A stretch of 64,000 nt of DNA from Pseudomonas sp. SID14000 (GTDB lineage: Bacteria > Pseudomonadota > Gammaproteobacteria > Pseudomonadales > Pseudomonadaceae). This document shows positions 46,115 to 54,878 of the stretch, one piece after another. A program made the translations under genes and the position numbers. The notes under the pieces were generated by a model, which had not been told where the DNA came from, did no database searches, and saw only the letters and a program-made list of their open reading frames with translations. The DNA lies in the NCBI RefSeq assembly GCF_002165135.1, contig NZ_NFZQ01000006.1, forward strand, positions 248,001 to 312,000, read 5' to 3'. The stretch's first letter is position 1; every line of letters starts with the position of its first letter.

Positions 46115-47488
46115 TCAGGTCACCACCTGGTAGCACGGCACATACGCTGCGCCGCCAGGCAGCTTCATCCGGTGCTGGTCGACGAACGCCTGCAATAGCC
46201 GGCCCAGCGGGTCCAGCACGGCGCTGTCGCCACGGATCTGATACGGCCCGTGTTCCTCGATCAGGCGGATGCCCTTGTCCTTCACGTTGCCGGCGACGAT
46301 ACCGGAAAACGCCCGGCGCAGGTTGGCGGCCAGTTCGTGGGCCGGCAGTTCGCGGCGCAGGTCCAGGTCGGCCATGGCCTGGTGGGTCGGGTCGAACGGG
46401 CGCTGGAAGCTCTCTTCGATCTTCAGTAGCCAGTTGAAGTGGAAGGCATCGTTGCGCTCGCGACGGAACTGCTTGACCGCCTTGAGCCCTTCGACCATGT
46501 GCCGGGCGACTTCCGCCGGGTCATCGATGATGATTTCGTACAAGCGATGCGCCGCCTCGCCCAGGGTGGCGCCGACGAAGGCGTGCAGCTGTTGCAGGTA
46601 CGGCTCGGCACTGCGCGGGCCGGTGAGTACCACCGGGAACGGCAGTTCCTGGTTGTCCGGGTGCATGAGGATGCCCAGCAGGTAGAGAAACTCCTCGGCC
46701 GTGCCGGCACCGCCCGGGAAGATGATGATGCCGTGGCCGACACGAACGAAGGCTTCCAGGCGCTTCTCGATGTCCGGCAGGATCACCAGTTCGTTGACGA
46801 TCGGGTTGGGCGCTTCGGCGGCGATGATGCCGGGTTCGGTCAGGCCCAGGTAGCGGCTGCCGTGCATGCGTTGCTTGGCGTGGGCGATGGTGGCGCCCTT
46901 CATCGGGCCCTTCATCACACCCGGGCCGCAGCCGGTGCACACGTCCAGCTTGCGCAGGCCCAGCTCGTGGCCGACCTTCTTGGTGTACTGGTATTCCTCG
47001 CTGCTGATCGAATGGCCACCCCAGCACACCACCATCTTCGGCTCCACGCCGGGGCGCAGGGTGCGAGCGTTGCGCAGCAGGTGGAAGACGTAGTCGGTGA
47101 TGCCCTGGGAGCTTTCCAGGTCGATGCGCTGGCTGGCCAACTCGCTTTCGGTGTAGACGATATCGCGCAGGGCGCTGAACAGCATTTCACGGGTACTGGC
47201 GATCATTTCGCCATCGACGAAGGCGTCGGCCGGGGCATTCAGCAGCTCCAGGCGCACGCCGCGGTCCTGTTGATGGATACGCACCTCGAAATCCTGATAG
47301 GCCTCGAGGATGGTCTTGGCATTGTCGACATGGGCGCCGGTGTTGAGGATGGCCAGGGCGCACTGGCGGAACAGGGTGTAAAGGCTACCGGTACCGACTT
47401 CACTCAGTTGCTGCACTTCACGTTGTGACAGCGTCTCCAGGCTGCCTTTGGGGCTGACGGATGCATTGATGACATTGCGTTGAGGCAT
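46115..47488 (-). CDS. ppnN: Nucleotide 5'-monophosphate nucleosidase PpnN (YgdH)
   Basis: The 457-residue member of the LOG/PpnN family hydrolyses the N-glycosidic bond of purine and pyrimidine nucleoside monophosphates and is a (p)ppGpp target in enterics. The central LOG domain carries the PGGAGTAEE phosphate-binding motif and KPVLVLTGP-like PFPVVLTGPRSAEPYL. An N-terminal extension (about 1-130) and a C-terminal domain (about 330-457) complete the long PpnN form, as opposed to short LOG cytokinin-activating enzymes. Preferred start gives MPQRNVINASVSPKG. Monocistronic, with a REP pair beyond its start. Confidence 0.9.
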   Translation of the reverse strand: MPQRNVINASVSPKGSLETLSQREVQQLSEVGTGSLYTLFRQCALAILNTGAHVDNAKTILEAYQDFEVRIHQQDRGVRLELLNAPADAFVDGEMIASTREMLFSALRDIVYTESELASQRIDLESSQGITDYVFHLLRNARTLRPGVEPKMVVCWGGHSISSEEYQYTKKVGHELGLRKLDVCTGCGPGVMKGPMKGATIAHAKQRMHGSRYLGLTEPGIIAAEAPNPIVNELVILPDIEKRLEAFVRVGHGIIIFPGGAGTAEEFLYLLGILMHPDNQELPFPVVLTGPRSAEPYLQQLHAFVGATLGEAAHRLYEIIIDDPAEVARHMVEGLKAVKQFRRERNDAFHFNWLLKIEESFQRPFDPTHQAMADLDLRRELPAHELAANLRRAFSGIVAGNVKDKGIRLIEEHGPYQIRGDSAVLDPLGRLLQAFVDQHRMKLPGGAAYVPCYQVVT

Positions 47489-47587
47489 CTAAGTCTTTCC
47501 TGTGCGGGTAAAACATCCTTCTTTGACAACACCATACCGAGAAATGCGGGCGGCAACGAGGGGGGGCAACAAAAACGTCATGGGACC

Positions 47588-47691
47588 GAGTCGCCTGCTT
47601 CGCGGGTAAACCCGCCCCCACAGGTACGGCGCAGGTTCTGAAAGCAGCGCGATACCTGTGGGAGCGGGTTTACCCGCGAAGCAGGCGACTC
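47588..47691. repeat. REP pair between ppnN and yeiH-like genes
   Basis: Inverted arms 47588-47626 and 47653-47691 (39 bases, one mismatch) of the CCTGTGGGAGCGGG class with extended GCCTGCTTCGCG tails. It lies between the start of ppnN and the stop of the downstream-coordinate yeiH-like gene, both on the minus strand. Confidence 0.86.
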
Positions 47692-47700
47692 AGTCTCAAG

Positions 47701-48762
47701 TCATCCCAACAGTTTCTGCACGCCAAGGGTAATTGCCACGCCGCCAAACACCAGCCAGAGGTTGAGAATCGCCCCGGTCGCCAGCGCCCGCGGCCCGGCC
47801 TGGCGAATCTGGCTGAAGCGCGTCTCCATACCCAGCGCCGTCATGGCCATGGTCAGGGCAAAGGTATCCAGGCTGTTGACCGCCTGCGTCACGCTGCCCG
47901 GCAATACCTGCAGCGAATTCACCAGCACCAGCGCGAGGAAGCCGAAGGCGAACCAGGGCATGGCGATGCGCCCGTTGCCCTGTGCCTGGCCCGGCAGGCG
48001 CGCGCGGCTGATCCAAAGCCCGACCACCAGCAGCACCGGTACCAGCAGCATCACCCGGGTCATCTTGACGATGGTGGCGATATGCGTGGCCTCGGGGCTG
48101 ACGTTGCTGGCCGCACCGACCACCTGGGCCACTTCGTGAATGGTGCCACCCAGGAACAGCCCGGCGCCCATGGTGTCCAGGTGCAGCCAGCCGGCATTGA
48201 TCGCCAATGGGTAGAGGAACATCGACAGGGTGCCGAACAGCACCACGCTACCAACCGCCATGGCGCTTTTATGCGGTGCGCTGCGCAGGGCCGACTCGAA
48301 GGCCAGAACCGCGGCGGCGCCGCAGATGGCGCTGCCGGCCGCAGTCAGCAAGGCGGTATCGCGGTCCAGCTTGAAGACCTTCATGCCGCACCACAGGCCT
48401 ATCAGCAGGGTGCTGGATACCACCAGCAACGACACGATGAGCCCCGACCAGCCGACTTCGGCAATTTCCTGCAGGCTTACCCGCAGGCCGAAGAAGGCCA
48501 CGGCAATGCGCAGCAGGCCGCGGGCGGAAAAGTTGATACCCGCCGCCCAGCTAGCCGGTACGCCGTCACGCAGTGCATTGCCGTAAAGCGCACCGGCGAC
48601 GATACCGACGATCAGCGGGCTGATACCCAGGTTGGCGATGGCGGGCAGGGCGGCCAGCTGGGTGACCGCAAGCGCGAACAGCGCGACGAACAGGATGCCA
48701 TTTAGCCGCCCCCGGGTGGAGAGGGTAGGCGCAAAGGCGGGGTTGGACGGAACCGTGGCCAT
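47701..48762 (-). CDS. YeiH/UPF0324 family putative sulfate exporter
   Basis: The 353-residue membrane protein has about 10 transmembrane segments: the repeated GISPLIVGIVAGALYGNALR and RGLLRIAVAFFGLRVSLQEI motifs are the UPF0324 hallmark. The pore region carries GSAICGAAAVLAFESALRSA. The family is annotated as sulfate exporter; evidence of the substrate is limited. Its LysR gene diverges 111 bases away, exactly as yeiH/yeiE in Escherichia coli, where the LysR protein YeiE is linked to sulfite handling. Start at the ATG giving MATVPSNPAFAPTLS. Confidence 0.85.
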   Translation of the reverse strand: MATVPSNPAFAPTLSTRGRLNGILFVALFALAVTQLAALPAIANLGISPLIVGIVAGALYGNALRDGVPASWAAGINFSARGLLRIAVAFFGLRVSLQEIAEVGWSGLIVSLLVVSSTLLIGLWCGMKVFKLDRDTALLTAAGSAICGAAAVLAFESALRSAPHKSAMAVGSVVLFGTLSMFLYPLAINAGWLHLDTMGAGLFLGGTIHEVAQVVGAASNVSPEATHIATIVKMTRVMLLVPVLLVVGLWISRARLPGQAQGNGRIAMPWFAFGFLALVLVNSLQVLPGSVTQAVNSLDTFALTMAMTALGMETRFSQIRQAGPRALATGAILNLWLVFGGVAITLGVQKLLG

Positions 48763-48808
48763 GTGAGTCCTCCGGAAAGATGTTTCGACATGGCTTACGT
48801 TAATCTGG

Positions 48809-48822
48809 TTATAAGCTTATAA
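48809..48822. promoter_or_regulatory. Perfect 14-bp palindrome in the yeiH/LysR divergent gap
   Basis: TTATAAGCTTATAA is a perfect palindrome containing a T-N11-A LysR box, placed 47 bases upstream of the yeiH-like start and 52 bases upstream of the regulator. It is a good candidate operator for the divergent regulator. Confidence 0.55.
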
Positions 48823-48873
48823 AAAATCGTAATTTAGAATGGCAAATATCCGGTTAGCTGATATTTTTCAATC

Positions 48874-49761
48874 ATGACCCCAGAACAACTGATAACGTTT
48901 GCCACCGTCGCCGAGCACGGCAACATCAGCCATGCAGCCCAGGCCCTGCACCTGTCGCAGCCGGCGGTGTCTGGCCAGCTCAAACTGCTGCAGGAGGCCT
49001 TTGGCGAGCCCCTCTATCAGCGCGCTGGCCGTGGTGTGCGGCTGACAGCCGCTGGCGAGCAGTTGCTGGCCCATGCCGAGCGCCTGCGAGAAACCTTCCG
49101 TCAGGCTGTGGCATTGCGCGAGGCCATGCGCGGGCTGGAGCGCGGTACCTTGCGCATTGGCGCCAGTACCACGCCGGCCAGCTACCTGCTGCCGTATCTG
49201 ATTGCCGATTTCCATGCCCGCTATCCAGAGGTGCTGGTGAGCACTTCCAACGGCAATACGGCGGAAATCGTCGCTGCGCTGGACAACGTCGATATCGCCC
49301 TGATCGAGGGACCGCCTGGGCAGGAATTGCCATTGGGCACGGCGGTGACGGCGTGGCGGGAAGACGAGATCGTGGCCATCGTTCCGCGTGGTCATCCGTT
49401 GGCTGGCAGTGACCAGCAGACGCTGGCATCGCTGGGCGCCTACCCGTTGGTGCTGCGTGAGAGCGGCTCGGGTGTGCGGCAGATCGTCGAGCGGGCATTT
49501 GCCCGCAGCGGCGTGCCGATGCGCGTGGCGCTGGAGATTGCCGGGGTGGAAGGGGTGAAGGAGGCGGTGCGGGCCGGGATGGGGATTGGCTTTGTGTCGG
49601 CGATGTCGATCCGGCATGAGGACGGGGCGTTGCAGCGGTTGCAGGTGGTGCCGCAGGCGTTGGTGCGGCGGTTTTCCATTCTGGTGCCGCATGCAGCCAC
49701 CCCGTCGCGGGCGGCGGCGCGGTTTCTCGAGTTGTGTATTGGCCTGAAAGAGGTGGGCTGA
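48874..49761 (+). CDS. LysR-family regulator (YeiE-like)
   Basis: The 295-residue LysR protein begins MTPEQLITFATVAEHGNISH, with a recognition helix in LHLSQPAVSGQLKLLQEAFG and the CysB-like effector domain (ASTTPASYLLPYLIADFHAR). Its position divergent from a YeiH-type exporter matches E. coli yeiE-yeiH. Likely regulates the exporter through the palindrome in the gap. The effector could be a sulfur oxyanion, as reported for YeiE with sulfite, but that is inference here. Convergent with pncB, whose stop is 12 bases away. Confidence 0.82.
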   Translation: MTPEQLITFATVAEHGNISHAAQALHLSQPAVSGQLKLLQEAFGEPLYQRAGRGVRLTAAGEQLLAHAERLRETFRQAVALREAMRGLERGTLRIGASTTPASYLLPYLIADFHARYPEVLVSTSNGNTAEIVAALDNVDIALIEGPPGQELPLGTAVTAWREDEIVAIVPRGHPLAGSDQQTLASLGAYPLVLRESGSGVRQIVERAFARSGVPMRVALEIAGVEGVKEAVRAGMGIGFVSAMSIRHEDGALQRLQVVPQALVRRFSILVPHAATPSRAAARFLELCIGLKEVG

Positions 49762-49772
49762 TGGTACCGGCC

Positions 49773-50972
49773 TCAATCCACCTGAAAGACATGCTTCAGA
49801 TAGGCCACGAAGTTCTCATCCCGGCACTGTGTCTTGCCCGGGCTGTCGGAAATCTTTGCAACCGGTGCCCCATTGCACGCTGTCATCTTGATCACGATGT
49901 TCATCGGCTCCACCCCCGGGATATCGCAGGTCAGTCTGGTACCAATGCCAAAGCTCACATTGATCCGCTCATGCAGTGCCCGGTACAGCCCCAGCGCCTT
50001 GGCAAAATCCAGCCCGTCGGAAAAGATCAGGGTCTTGCTCTTCGGGTCGATCCCCAGCCGCTCATAGTGGGCAATGGCTTTTTCCGCCCAGGCCAGCGGA
50101 TCGCCCGAATCGTGCCGCAGGCCATCGAACAGCTTGGCGAAGTACAGGTCGAAATCGCCCAGGAACGCGTCCATGGTGATGCAGTCGGTCAGGGCGATGC
50201 CCAGCAACCCACGGTATTCCCGCACCCAGCACTCCAGCGCTGCAGCCTGGCTGTCGACCAGGCGCGGGCCGAGTTGCTGGTGAGCCATGAACCATTCGTG
50301 GGCCATGGTGCCGATCGGCTTGAGCTGGTATTCGCGGGCCAGGTGAACGTTGCTGGTACCGACGAAGCGGCCCGGGAAGTCACGTTTGAGAATGTGAACC
50401 ACCTCTTCCTGCACCCGGTAGGAGAAGCGCCGCCGGGTGCCGAAGTCGGCCACTTGGAAACCGGCCAGTTCATCGGCGCTGGCCTCGGCCTTTAGCCAGT
50501 CGAGGTTCTGATACAGGCGCTCGCGGACTTGCTCTATCACCACCTCGCGATACCGGTAGCGGTTGCGCACCTCGCTGATGATCGCCAGCAGCGGGATCTC
50601 GCAGAGAATCACATGCAACCACGGCCCGCGCACGCGAATCGCCAGTTGCCCGACGTCATCCAGGCCCACTTGCACATAGCGCAGGTTGAAGCGGAAGAGG
50701 CTGAGAAAACGGATGAAGTCCGGTTTGATGAACGGGATCTTCTCCAGGTAGGCGAGCTGGTCGTGAGTGACGCTGACATCGGCCAACTGCTCGACCTGGT
50801 AACGGATTTCCGCCAGGTAAGGCGCGAGGTTCTCGCCGTTACGGCAGCGGAACTCCCACTCCACCTCGGCGTTGGGGTAGTTGTGCAGCACTGCCTGCAT
50901 CATGGTGATCTTGTAGAAGTCGGTGTCCAGCAGGTTCTGGATGATGCGTGGGCCGAAGACGCTGTCGCTCAT
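49773..50972 (-). CDS. pncB: Nicotinate phosphoribosyltransferase
   Basis: The 399-residue type II phosphoribosyltransferase converts nicotinate, PRPP and ATP to nicotinate mononucleotide in NAD salvage. Recognisable are [20 protein letters not shown] at the N-terminus, the [13 protein letters not shown] loop contacting [14 protein letters not shown] and [17 protein letters not shown]. Start at the ATG giving MSDSVFGPR, which overlaps the pncA stop (ATGA), so the two are translationally coupled and would follow deamidation directly by phosphoribosylation. The longer in-frame extension upstream is antisense to pncA. Confidence 0.95.
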   Translation of the reverse strand: MSDSVFGPRIIQNLLDTDFYKITMMQAVLHNYPNAEVEWEFRCRNGENLAPYLAEIRYQVEQLADVSVTHDQLAYLEKIPFIKPDFIRFLSLFRFNLRYVQVGLDDVGQLAIRVRGPWLHVILCEIPLLAIISEVRNRYRYREVVIEQVRERLYQNLDWLKAEASADELAGFQVADFGTRRRFSYRVQEEVVHILKRDFPGRFVGTSNVHLAREYQLKPIGTMAHEWFMAHQQLGPRLVDSQAAALECWVREYRGLLGIALTDCITMDAFLGDFDLYFAKLFDGLRHDSGDPLAWAEKAIAHYERLGIDPKSKTLIFSDGLDFAKALGLYRALHERINVSFGIGTRLTCDIPGVEPMNIVIKMTACNGAPVAKISDSPGKTQCRDENFVAYLKHVFQVD

Positions 50973-51619
50973 GGGCGGTCTTCCTTGATCAGAGAGAGCT
51001 GGTAATCGAGCGCGGCTTCGTCGCCGCAGAGGATCACGCCGTCGGCAGCCAGGGCGCCACACGCCTCGATGGCGCCTGCCTGGGTGAGGGCGCGGCAGGC
51101 CGGCAGATACAGCAGCACCCGGAAGCCGGCCTGGCGCAATTGGCGGGCGGTGGTCCTGACGCAATAGTCCAGGGCCAGGCCACCGACGATCACCGCGCCC
51201 ACCTGCTGCACCTTGAGGTACTCGATCACCCCGGTCGAGCGACGCTCGGCCAGGTCGTGGTAGCAGGCGCCGTAGGGGTGCAGGTCGGGCTCGACGCCTT
51301 TCCACACGAAATAGTCGTAGTCGATGGGGGCAGGCAGGCCGGGCAGCAACTCGAAGCCCGGTGTGCCGGGGACGCAGTGGCTGACCCAGGTCAGGTCGGC
51401 GTTGGCCAGTTGCAGGGGTTGCAGCATGTGCGCGGGGTCGGCGACCACCCAGGCGGCATTGGCTGGGTGGGCGTCCTTGCTGCCCAGGCGCAGGTCGGCT
51501 CGCAATGCCATGGTGTTGAGATCAGCCGCGATTTCGTCGCCTTCGGGGACGGGTAGCTCCTGCGGGACGTTGGCGGTGAAGCCGTTTTGCGCGTCGACAT
51601 CGAAACTGGCGATCTTCAT
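50969..51619 (-). CDS. pncA: Nicotinamidase (isochorismatase-fold cysteine hydrolase)
   Basis: The 216-residue enzyme removes the amide of nicotinamide to give nicotinate for PncB. The Asp-Lys-Cys triad is visible: Asp in [10 protein letters not shown], Lys in [10 protein letters not shown], and Cys in [12 protein letters not shown], with metal-site residues in [10 protein letters not shown]. Start at the ATG giving [14 protein letters not shown], after a GAGGAGC ribosome site. A promoter (TTGACA 51671-51676, AATTAT 51647-51652, 18-base spacing) precedes it. It is divergent from the NrtR-type regulator, a classical NAD salvage arrangement. Confidence 0.9.
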   Translation of the reverse strand: MKIASFDVDAQNGFTANVPQELPVPEGDEIAADLNTMALRADLRLGSKDAHPANAAWVVADPAHMLQPLQLANADLTWVSHCVPGTPGFELLPGLPAPIDYDYFVWKGVEPDLHPYGACYHDLAERRSTGVIEYLKVQQVGAVIVGGLALDYCVRTTARQLRQAGFRVLLYLPACRALTQAGAIEACGALAADGVILCGDEAALDYQLSLIKEDRP

Positions 51620-51646
51620 GGCGGTGCTCCTCGCTGGAATGTCTAT

Positions 51647-51676
51647 ATAATTCATCTGGTGCATTAAGTATGTCAA
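51647..51676 (-). promoter_or_regulatory. Sigma-70-like promoter of pncAB
   Basis: On the minus strand TTGACA (51676-51671) and AATTAT (51652-51647) are separated by 18 bases, with a GAGGAGC ribosome site about 20 bases further. The 140-base gap to nrtR is AT-rich and probably also holds the NrtR operator, which I could not define with confidence. Confidence 0.5.
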
Positions 51677-51759
51677 GCTTGTTTCTCGCCTGTATTCAAG
51701 TCTTGTGTTATTTAAAATACCTGGTGAAATATAAAGGCGTTCAAGAGCGGAGCCACCCT

Positions 51760-52464
51760 GTGAGTACCACCGAAGTCCTGGCCAGCGTCGATATCGTCGC
51801 CCTGCGCATGGTCCCCGAAGCCCAGCATCTGCAAGTGTTGTTGCACCGTCGTGAGCGTGAACCACATGCCGGCCAGTGGGCCTTGCCGGGCGTCATCGTC
51901 AATGGCCGCACCCCTGACACCAGCCTGGAAGGCGCCGCCGACCGGGCCCTGCGTGAAAAAGCCCGAATTGTGCCGTGCTACATGGAGCAGGTGGGCACCG
52001 AGGGCAATGCCTTCCGTGACCCGCGTGGTTGGTCGCTCAGTACCTATTACCTGGCCTTGCTCGACCCGCAACAGCAGGTCGAGGGTGAGCAACTGGCGTT
52101 TTTCGATTTGGACAGTGTGTTGGGGCGCAAGGTGCTGTTGCCGTTCGACCATAACCTGCTGGTAGAGCGCGCCCGTGAGCGGTTAGCGGCCAAGACGGTG
52201 TACAGCAGCCTGCCGCTGTACCTGCTCGCGGAGAAATTTACCGTGCTGGATGCGTTGGGGGCGGTGCAGGCGTGCCTGGGGCAGGCGGTGAACAACACCT
52301 CGCTGCGCAAACGCCTGGAACGCTTGCGCGAGCTGGGATGGGTAAGGGATACCGGGGAGAAGAACCAGCCCCGGCTGGGCCGGCCGCAGCAGTTGTATCA
52401 GTACACCCCGCAGGGGGAGCGGGCGTTCATGTTTGATCGCAGTCTGCTGCCTGAGGGGGCTTAG
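51760..52464 (+). CDS. nrtR: NrtR-family regulator (Nudix-related transcriptional regulator of NAD)
   Basis: The 234-residue protein has an N-terminal Nudix-like domain (about 5-140: SVDIVALRMVPEAQHLQVLL, HAGQWALPGVIVNG) and a C-terminal winged helix domain (about 150-225, ending RPQQLYQYTPQGERAFM). NrtR proteins sense ADP-ribose and repress NAD salvage genes. The degenerate Nudix box (here AADRALREKA, lacking the intact REUXEE pattern) fits a regulator rather than an enzyme. It diverges from pncA-pncB, its probable target. The GTG start after a CGGAG ribosome site is preferred over upstream in-frame codons. Confidence 0.86.
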   Translation: MSTTEVLASVDIVALRMVPEAQHLQVLLHRREREPHAGQWALPGVIVNGRTPDTSLEGAADRALREKARIVPCYMEQVGTEGNAFRDPRGWSLSTYYLALLDPQQQVEGEQLAFFDLDSVLGRKVLLPFDHNLLVERARERLAAKTVYSSLPLYLLAEKFTVLDALGAVQACLGQAVNNTSLRKRLERLRELGWVRDTGEKNQPRLGRPQQLYQYTPQGERAFMFDRSLLPEGA

Positions 52465-52487
52465 TCGTCTATACCTGCCGTCGTGAA

Positions 52488-53900
52488 TCAGTGCCCCATG
52501 GCTACCTTGGCACTCATCTGCCGGCGACGGTAGGCACTGTCCCGGCTGGCAAGCCACCAGTACAGCGGCGAGGTAACCGCCAGCCCCACCAGCCACGACA
52601 GGTCAGCCCCGCTGATATGTTCGGAAATCGGCCCGACATACAGTGGCGTGTTCATGAACGGGATCTGCACCACGATGCCCACGGCATAGGCGATCAGCGC
52701 CTGCGGGTTGTAGCGCCCATAGATGCCGCCATCGACCTGGAAGATCGACTGGATATCGTAGTCGCCCTTGTGAATGGCATAGAAGTCGATCAGGTTGATC
52801 GCCGTCCACGGCACCAGCACCACCAGCAGTACCAGCACCATGTCGACGAAATGACCGATGAAGTCCGCCGAGGCGAACACCGCCACCACGCAGCAGGCCG
52901 TCAGCACTGCCAGCGACAGTACGGCGCGGCTCTTGGCGGTGGGGATCCAGCGGTGGGCGAAGGTTTGCACCAGGGTGATGATCGACAGCACTGCGCCATA
53001 CAGGTTAAGGGCGTTGTGGCTGATCACGCTGAGCAGGAACAGCACCAGCATGATCGGGCCGAGGGTACCGGTGGCCAGCTTGACCGCGTCCATGGTGTCC
53101 ATGCCGGCCGGGATCGCCAGCACCGCCACGGCGCCGAAGATGAACGACAGGCTCGAACCCAGGGCCGAGCCCAGGTAGGTAGCCCAGAACGTCGAGCTGA
53201 CCTTCACGTCGGCCGGCAGGTAGCGCGAGTAGTCCGACACGTAGGGCGCAAAGGCGATCTGCCACAGCGCCGCCAGCGACACGGTGGCCAGCCAGCCGGC
53301 CAGGTTGAAGCCGCCGCGAGTGAGGAAGTCGTCGCTCTGCACGTGGCTGAAGATGTAGCCGAAGCCGACCACGATGCCGATACCCAGCACCCAGGTGCCG
53401 ATGCGGTTGAGCACGTGGATGAAGCGGTAGCCGATGATGCCGATGATGCCCGAGCCCAGCGCACCGATGACGATGCCCACCGGTACCGGCACGGCATCGA
53501 CCACACCGTGCAGCGATTTGCCGGCGAGGACGATGTTGGAGGCGAAGAAGCCGATGTACATGACCCCGGCGATCACCACCACCAGCAGCGCACCGAGCGA
53601 GCCGAACTGGGCGCGGCTCTGGATCATCTGCGGGATGCCCATCTGCGGGCCCTGGGCCGAGTGCAGCGCCATCAGTACGCCACCGACCAGGTGGCCGACC
53701 AGGATGGCGACGATTCCCCATACCAGGTTCAGGTGGAACAGTTGCACGCCGAGCGCGCCTGTGACGATGGGTAGCGGCGCGATGTTGCCGCCGAACCACA
53801 GTGTGAACAGATCCCTTACCTTTCCATGGCGGTCTTGCGGGGGCACGTAGCCGATCGTGTGTTTTTCTATGAGGGGGGCCGAATTGGCTGCACTGGTCAT
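52488..53900 (-). CDS. NCS1-family nucleobase:cation symporter (cytosine/purine permease-like)
   Basis: The 470-residue permease has about 12 transmembrane helices. IGYVPPQDRHGKVRDLFTLWFGGN is the start of the nucleobase:cation symporter-1 region, followed by QLFHLNLVWGIVAILVGHLV and the GPQMGIPQMIQSRAQFGSLG motif, which is diagnostic. Substrates may be purines, cytosine, hydantoin or thiamine-related; the sequence does not settle it. Start at the ATG giving MTSAANSAPLIEKHT. No catabolic gene adjoins it, so its role cannot be inferred from neighbours. Confidence 0.84.
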   Translation of the reverse strand: MTSAANSAPLIEKHTIGYVPPQDRHGKVRDLFTLWFGGNIAPLPIVTGALGVQLFHLNLVWGIVAILVGHLVGGVLMALHSAQGPQMGIPQMIQSRAQFGSLGALLVVVIAGVMYIGFFASNIVLAGKSLHGVVDAVPVPVGIVIGALGSGIIGIIGYRFIHVLNRIGTWVLGIGIVVGFGYIFSHVQSDDFLTRGGFNLAGWLATVSLAALWQIAFAPYVSDYSRYLPADVKVSSTFWATYLGSALGSSLSFIFGAVAVLAIPAGMDTMDAVKLATGTLGPIMLVLFLLSVISHNALNLYGAVLSIITLVQTFAHRWIPTAKSRAVLSLAVLTACCVVAVFASADFIGHFVDMVLVLLVVLVPWTAINLIDFYAIHKGDYDIQSIFQVDGGIYGRYNPQALIAYAVGIVVQIPFMNTPLYVGPISEHISGADLSWLVGLAVTSPLYWWLASRDSAYRRRQMSAKVAMGH

Positions 53901-54201
53901 GACTGACTCCAAGGCAAGGTAGGGCATCGGGAGCTGCCCGGGGGCGTGCCGGCGAAGGGCGACGCGTTCTTGTTGGAGCGATGATGCGGGGTGCGGGGAT
54001 AACGAGAAATTAGTAAATATGTACCCATAAGCCTTAAAAAACCTAAGGCTGACAAAAGGTTAAGCGGGGGACGGAAGCAAAGAGGGTGCCAGGGGGCGGG
54101 AGGGCCTGGGCTAGAGGGTTTTGGCCTTGTGTCGGTGAGAAGGGGTGTGCTTTGGTGGTGCGCCGTGCGTGTTTGCAGGGCAGATGAAAAGGTGGCCTGT
54201 A
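53901..54201 (-). promoter_or_regulatory. Gene-free upstream region of the NCS1 permease with hairpin near a possible promoter
   Basis: No gene is evident. AGCCTTA (54030-54036) and TAAGGCT (54044-54050) form a 7-bp stem. On the minus strand this lies directly downstream of a TTGTCA hexamer (54055-54050), so the stem would overlap a promoter. The -10 is weak. Low confidence as a regulatory element. Confidence 0.35.
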
Positions 54202-54298
54202 CCGGCCCTTTCGCGGGTGAACCCGCTCCCACAGGTACGGGCATGACTTGATGTCAATGCGGTCGGGGTGGAAGCGGATTTACCCGCAAAAGGGCCGG
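54202..54298. repeat. Imperfect REP pair between NCS1 and Lrp genes
   Basis: Left arm about 54202-54231 and right arm about 54268-54298 share the GGCCCTTTCGCGGGT / ACCCGCAAAAGGGCC pattern with several mismatches; the right copy has degenerated. Confidence 0.65.
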
Positions 54299-54313
54299 CA
54301 CTGAAGGAAACAC

Positions 54314-54766
54314 CTACATCGGCAACAACCGATCCTGAATCACCTCTTTCATCACCAGGGTCGAACTCAACCGCTTCACATTGGGAATGCTGGTCAGCTG
54401 CTCGTCATACAGCTTCTGGAACGCCGGCAAATCCTTGGCCACCACATGCAGCAGGTAATCCGGGTCGCCAAACAGTCGCTGCGCCTCGACGATCTGCGGG
54501 ATCTCGGCCAGCGCTGCCTCGAAGTCCGCTACCGGCTGGCGGGTGACTTCGCGCAGGGTCACGAACACCAGCGCGGCAAAGTTCAGCCCCAGGGCGCTCG
54601 GCGCCAAGCGGGCGTGATAGCCAAGAATCGCGCCGGATTCCTCCAGTGCCTTCAAGCGCCGATGGCAGGGCGACAGGCTAAGCCCCACACGGTCGGACAA
54701 CTCGGTCACCGATAGCCGACCGTCTTTTTGCAGTTCGGCAAGAATTTTTCGATCAGTCCTGTCCAT
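54314..54766 (-). CDS. Lrp/AsnC-family transcriptional regulator
   Basis: The 150-residue feast/famine regulator has an N-terminal helix-turn-helix (MDRTDRKILAELQKDGRLSV, then LSDRVGLSLSPCHRRLKALE) and a C-terminal RAM domain (ALVFVTLREVTRQPVADFEA; GDPDYLLHVVAKDLPAFQKL). It likely binds an amino acid and controls the divergent LysE exporter 112 bases away, a standard pairing. The shared gap contains two nearly concentric inverted repeats that could wrap an Lrp multimer. The start giving MDRTDRKIL is preferred; an ATG 7 codons upstream is open. Neither has a strong ribosome site. Confidence 0.88.
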   Translation of the reverse strand: MDRTDRKILAELQKDGRLSVTELSDRVGLSLSPCHRRLKALEESGAILGYHARLAPSALGLNFAALVFVTLREVTRQPVADFEAALAEIPQIVEAQRLFGDPDYLLHVVAKDLPAFQKLYDEQLTSIPNVKRLSSTLVMKEVIQDRLLPM

Positions 54767-54772
54767 TGAGAA

Positions 54773-54876
54773 GAATCTTCCAGTCATCTGGGGTTGCTGA
54801 GGAATATACGAAAGAAAATCCCTCGACGGAATCCGTAATCTTTCGTCATCCCAACGCAGTGGAAAAAGGAAGATTC
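54773..54876. promoter_or_regulatory. Nearly concentric inverted repeats in the Lrp/LysE divergent gap
   Basis: Outer arms GAATCTTCC (54773-54781) and GGAAGATTC (54868-54876) and inner arms ACGAAAGA (54808-54815) and TCTTTCGT (54839-54846) are perfect inverted copies with centres within 3 bases of each other. This fits multimeric Lrp binding at spaced sites on both promoters. Inference from pattern only. Confidence 0.45.
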
Positions 54877-54878
54877 AA

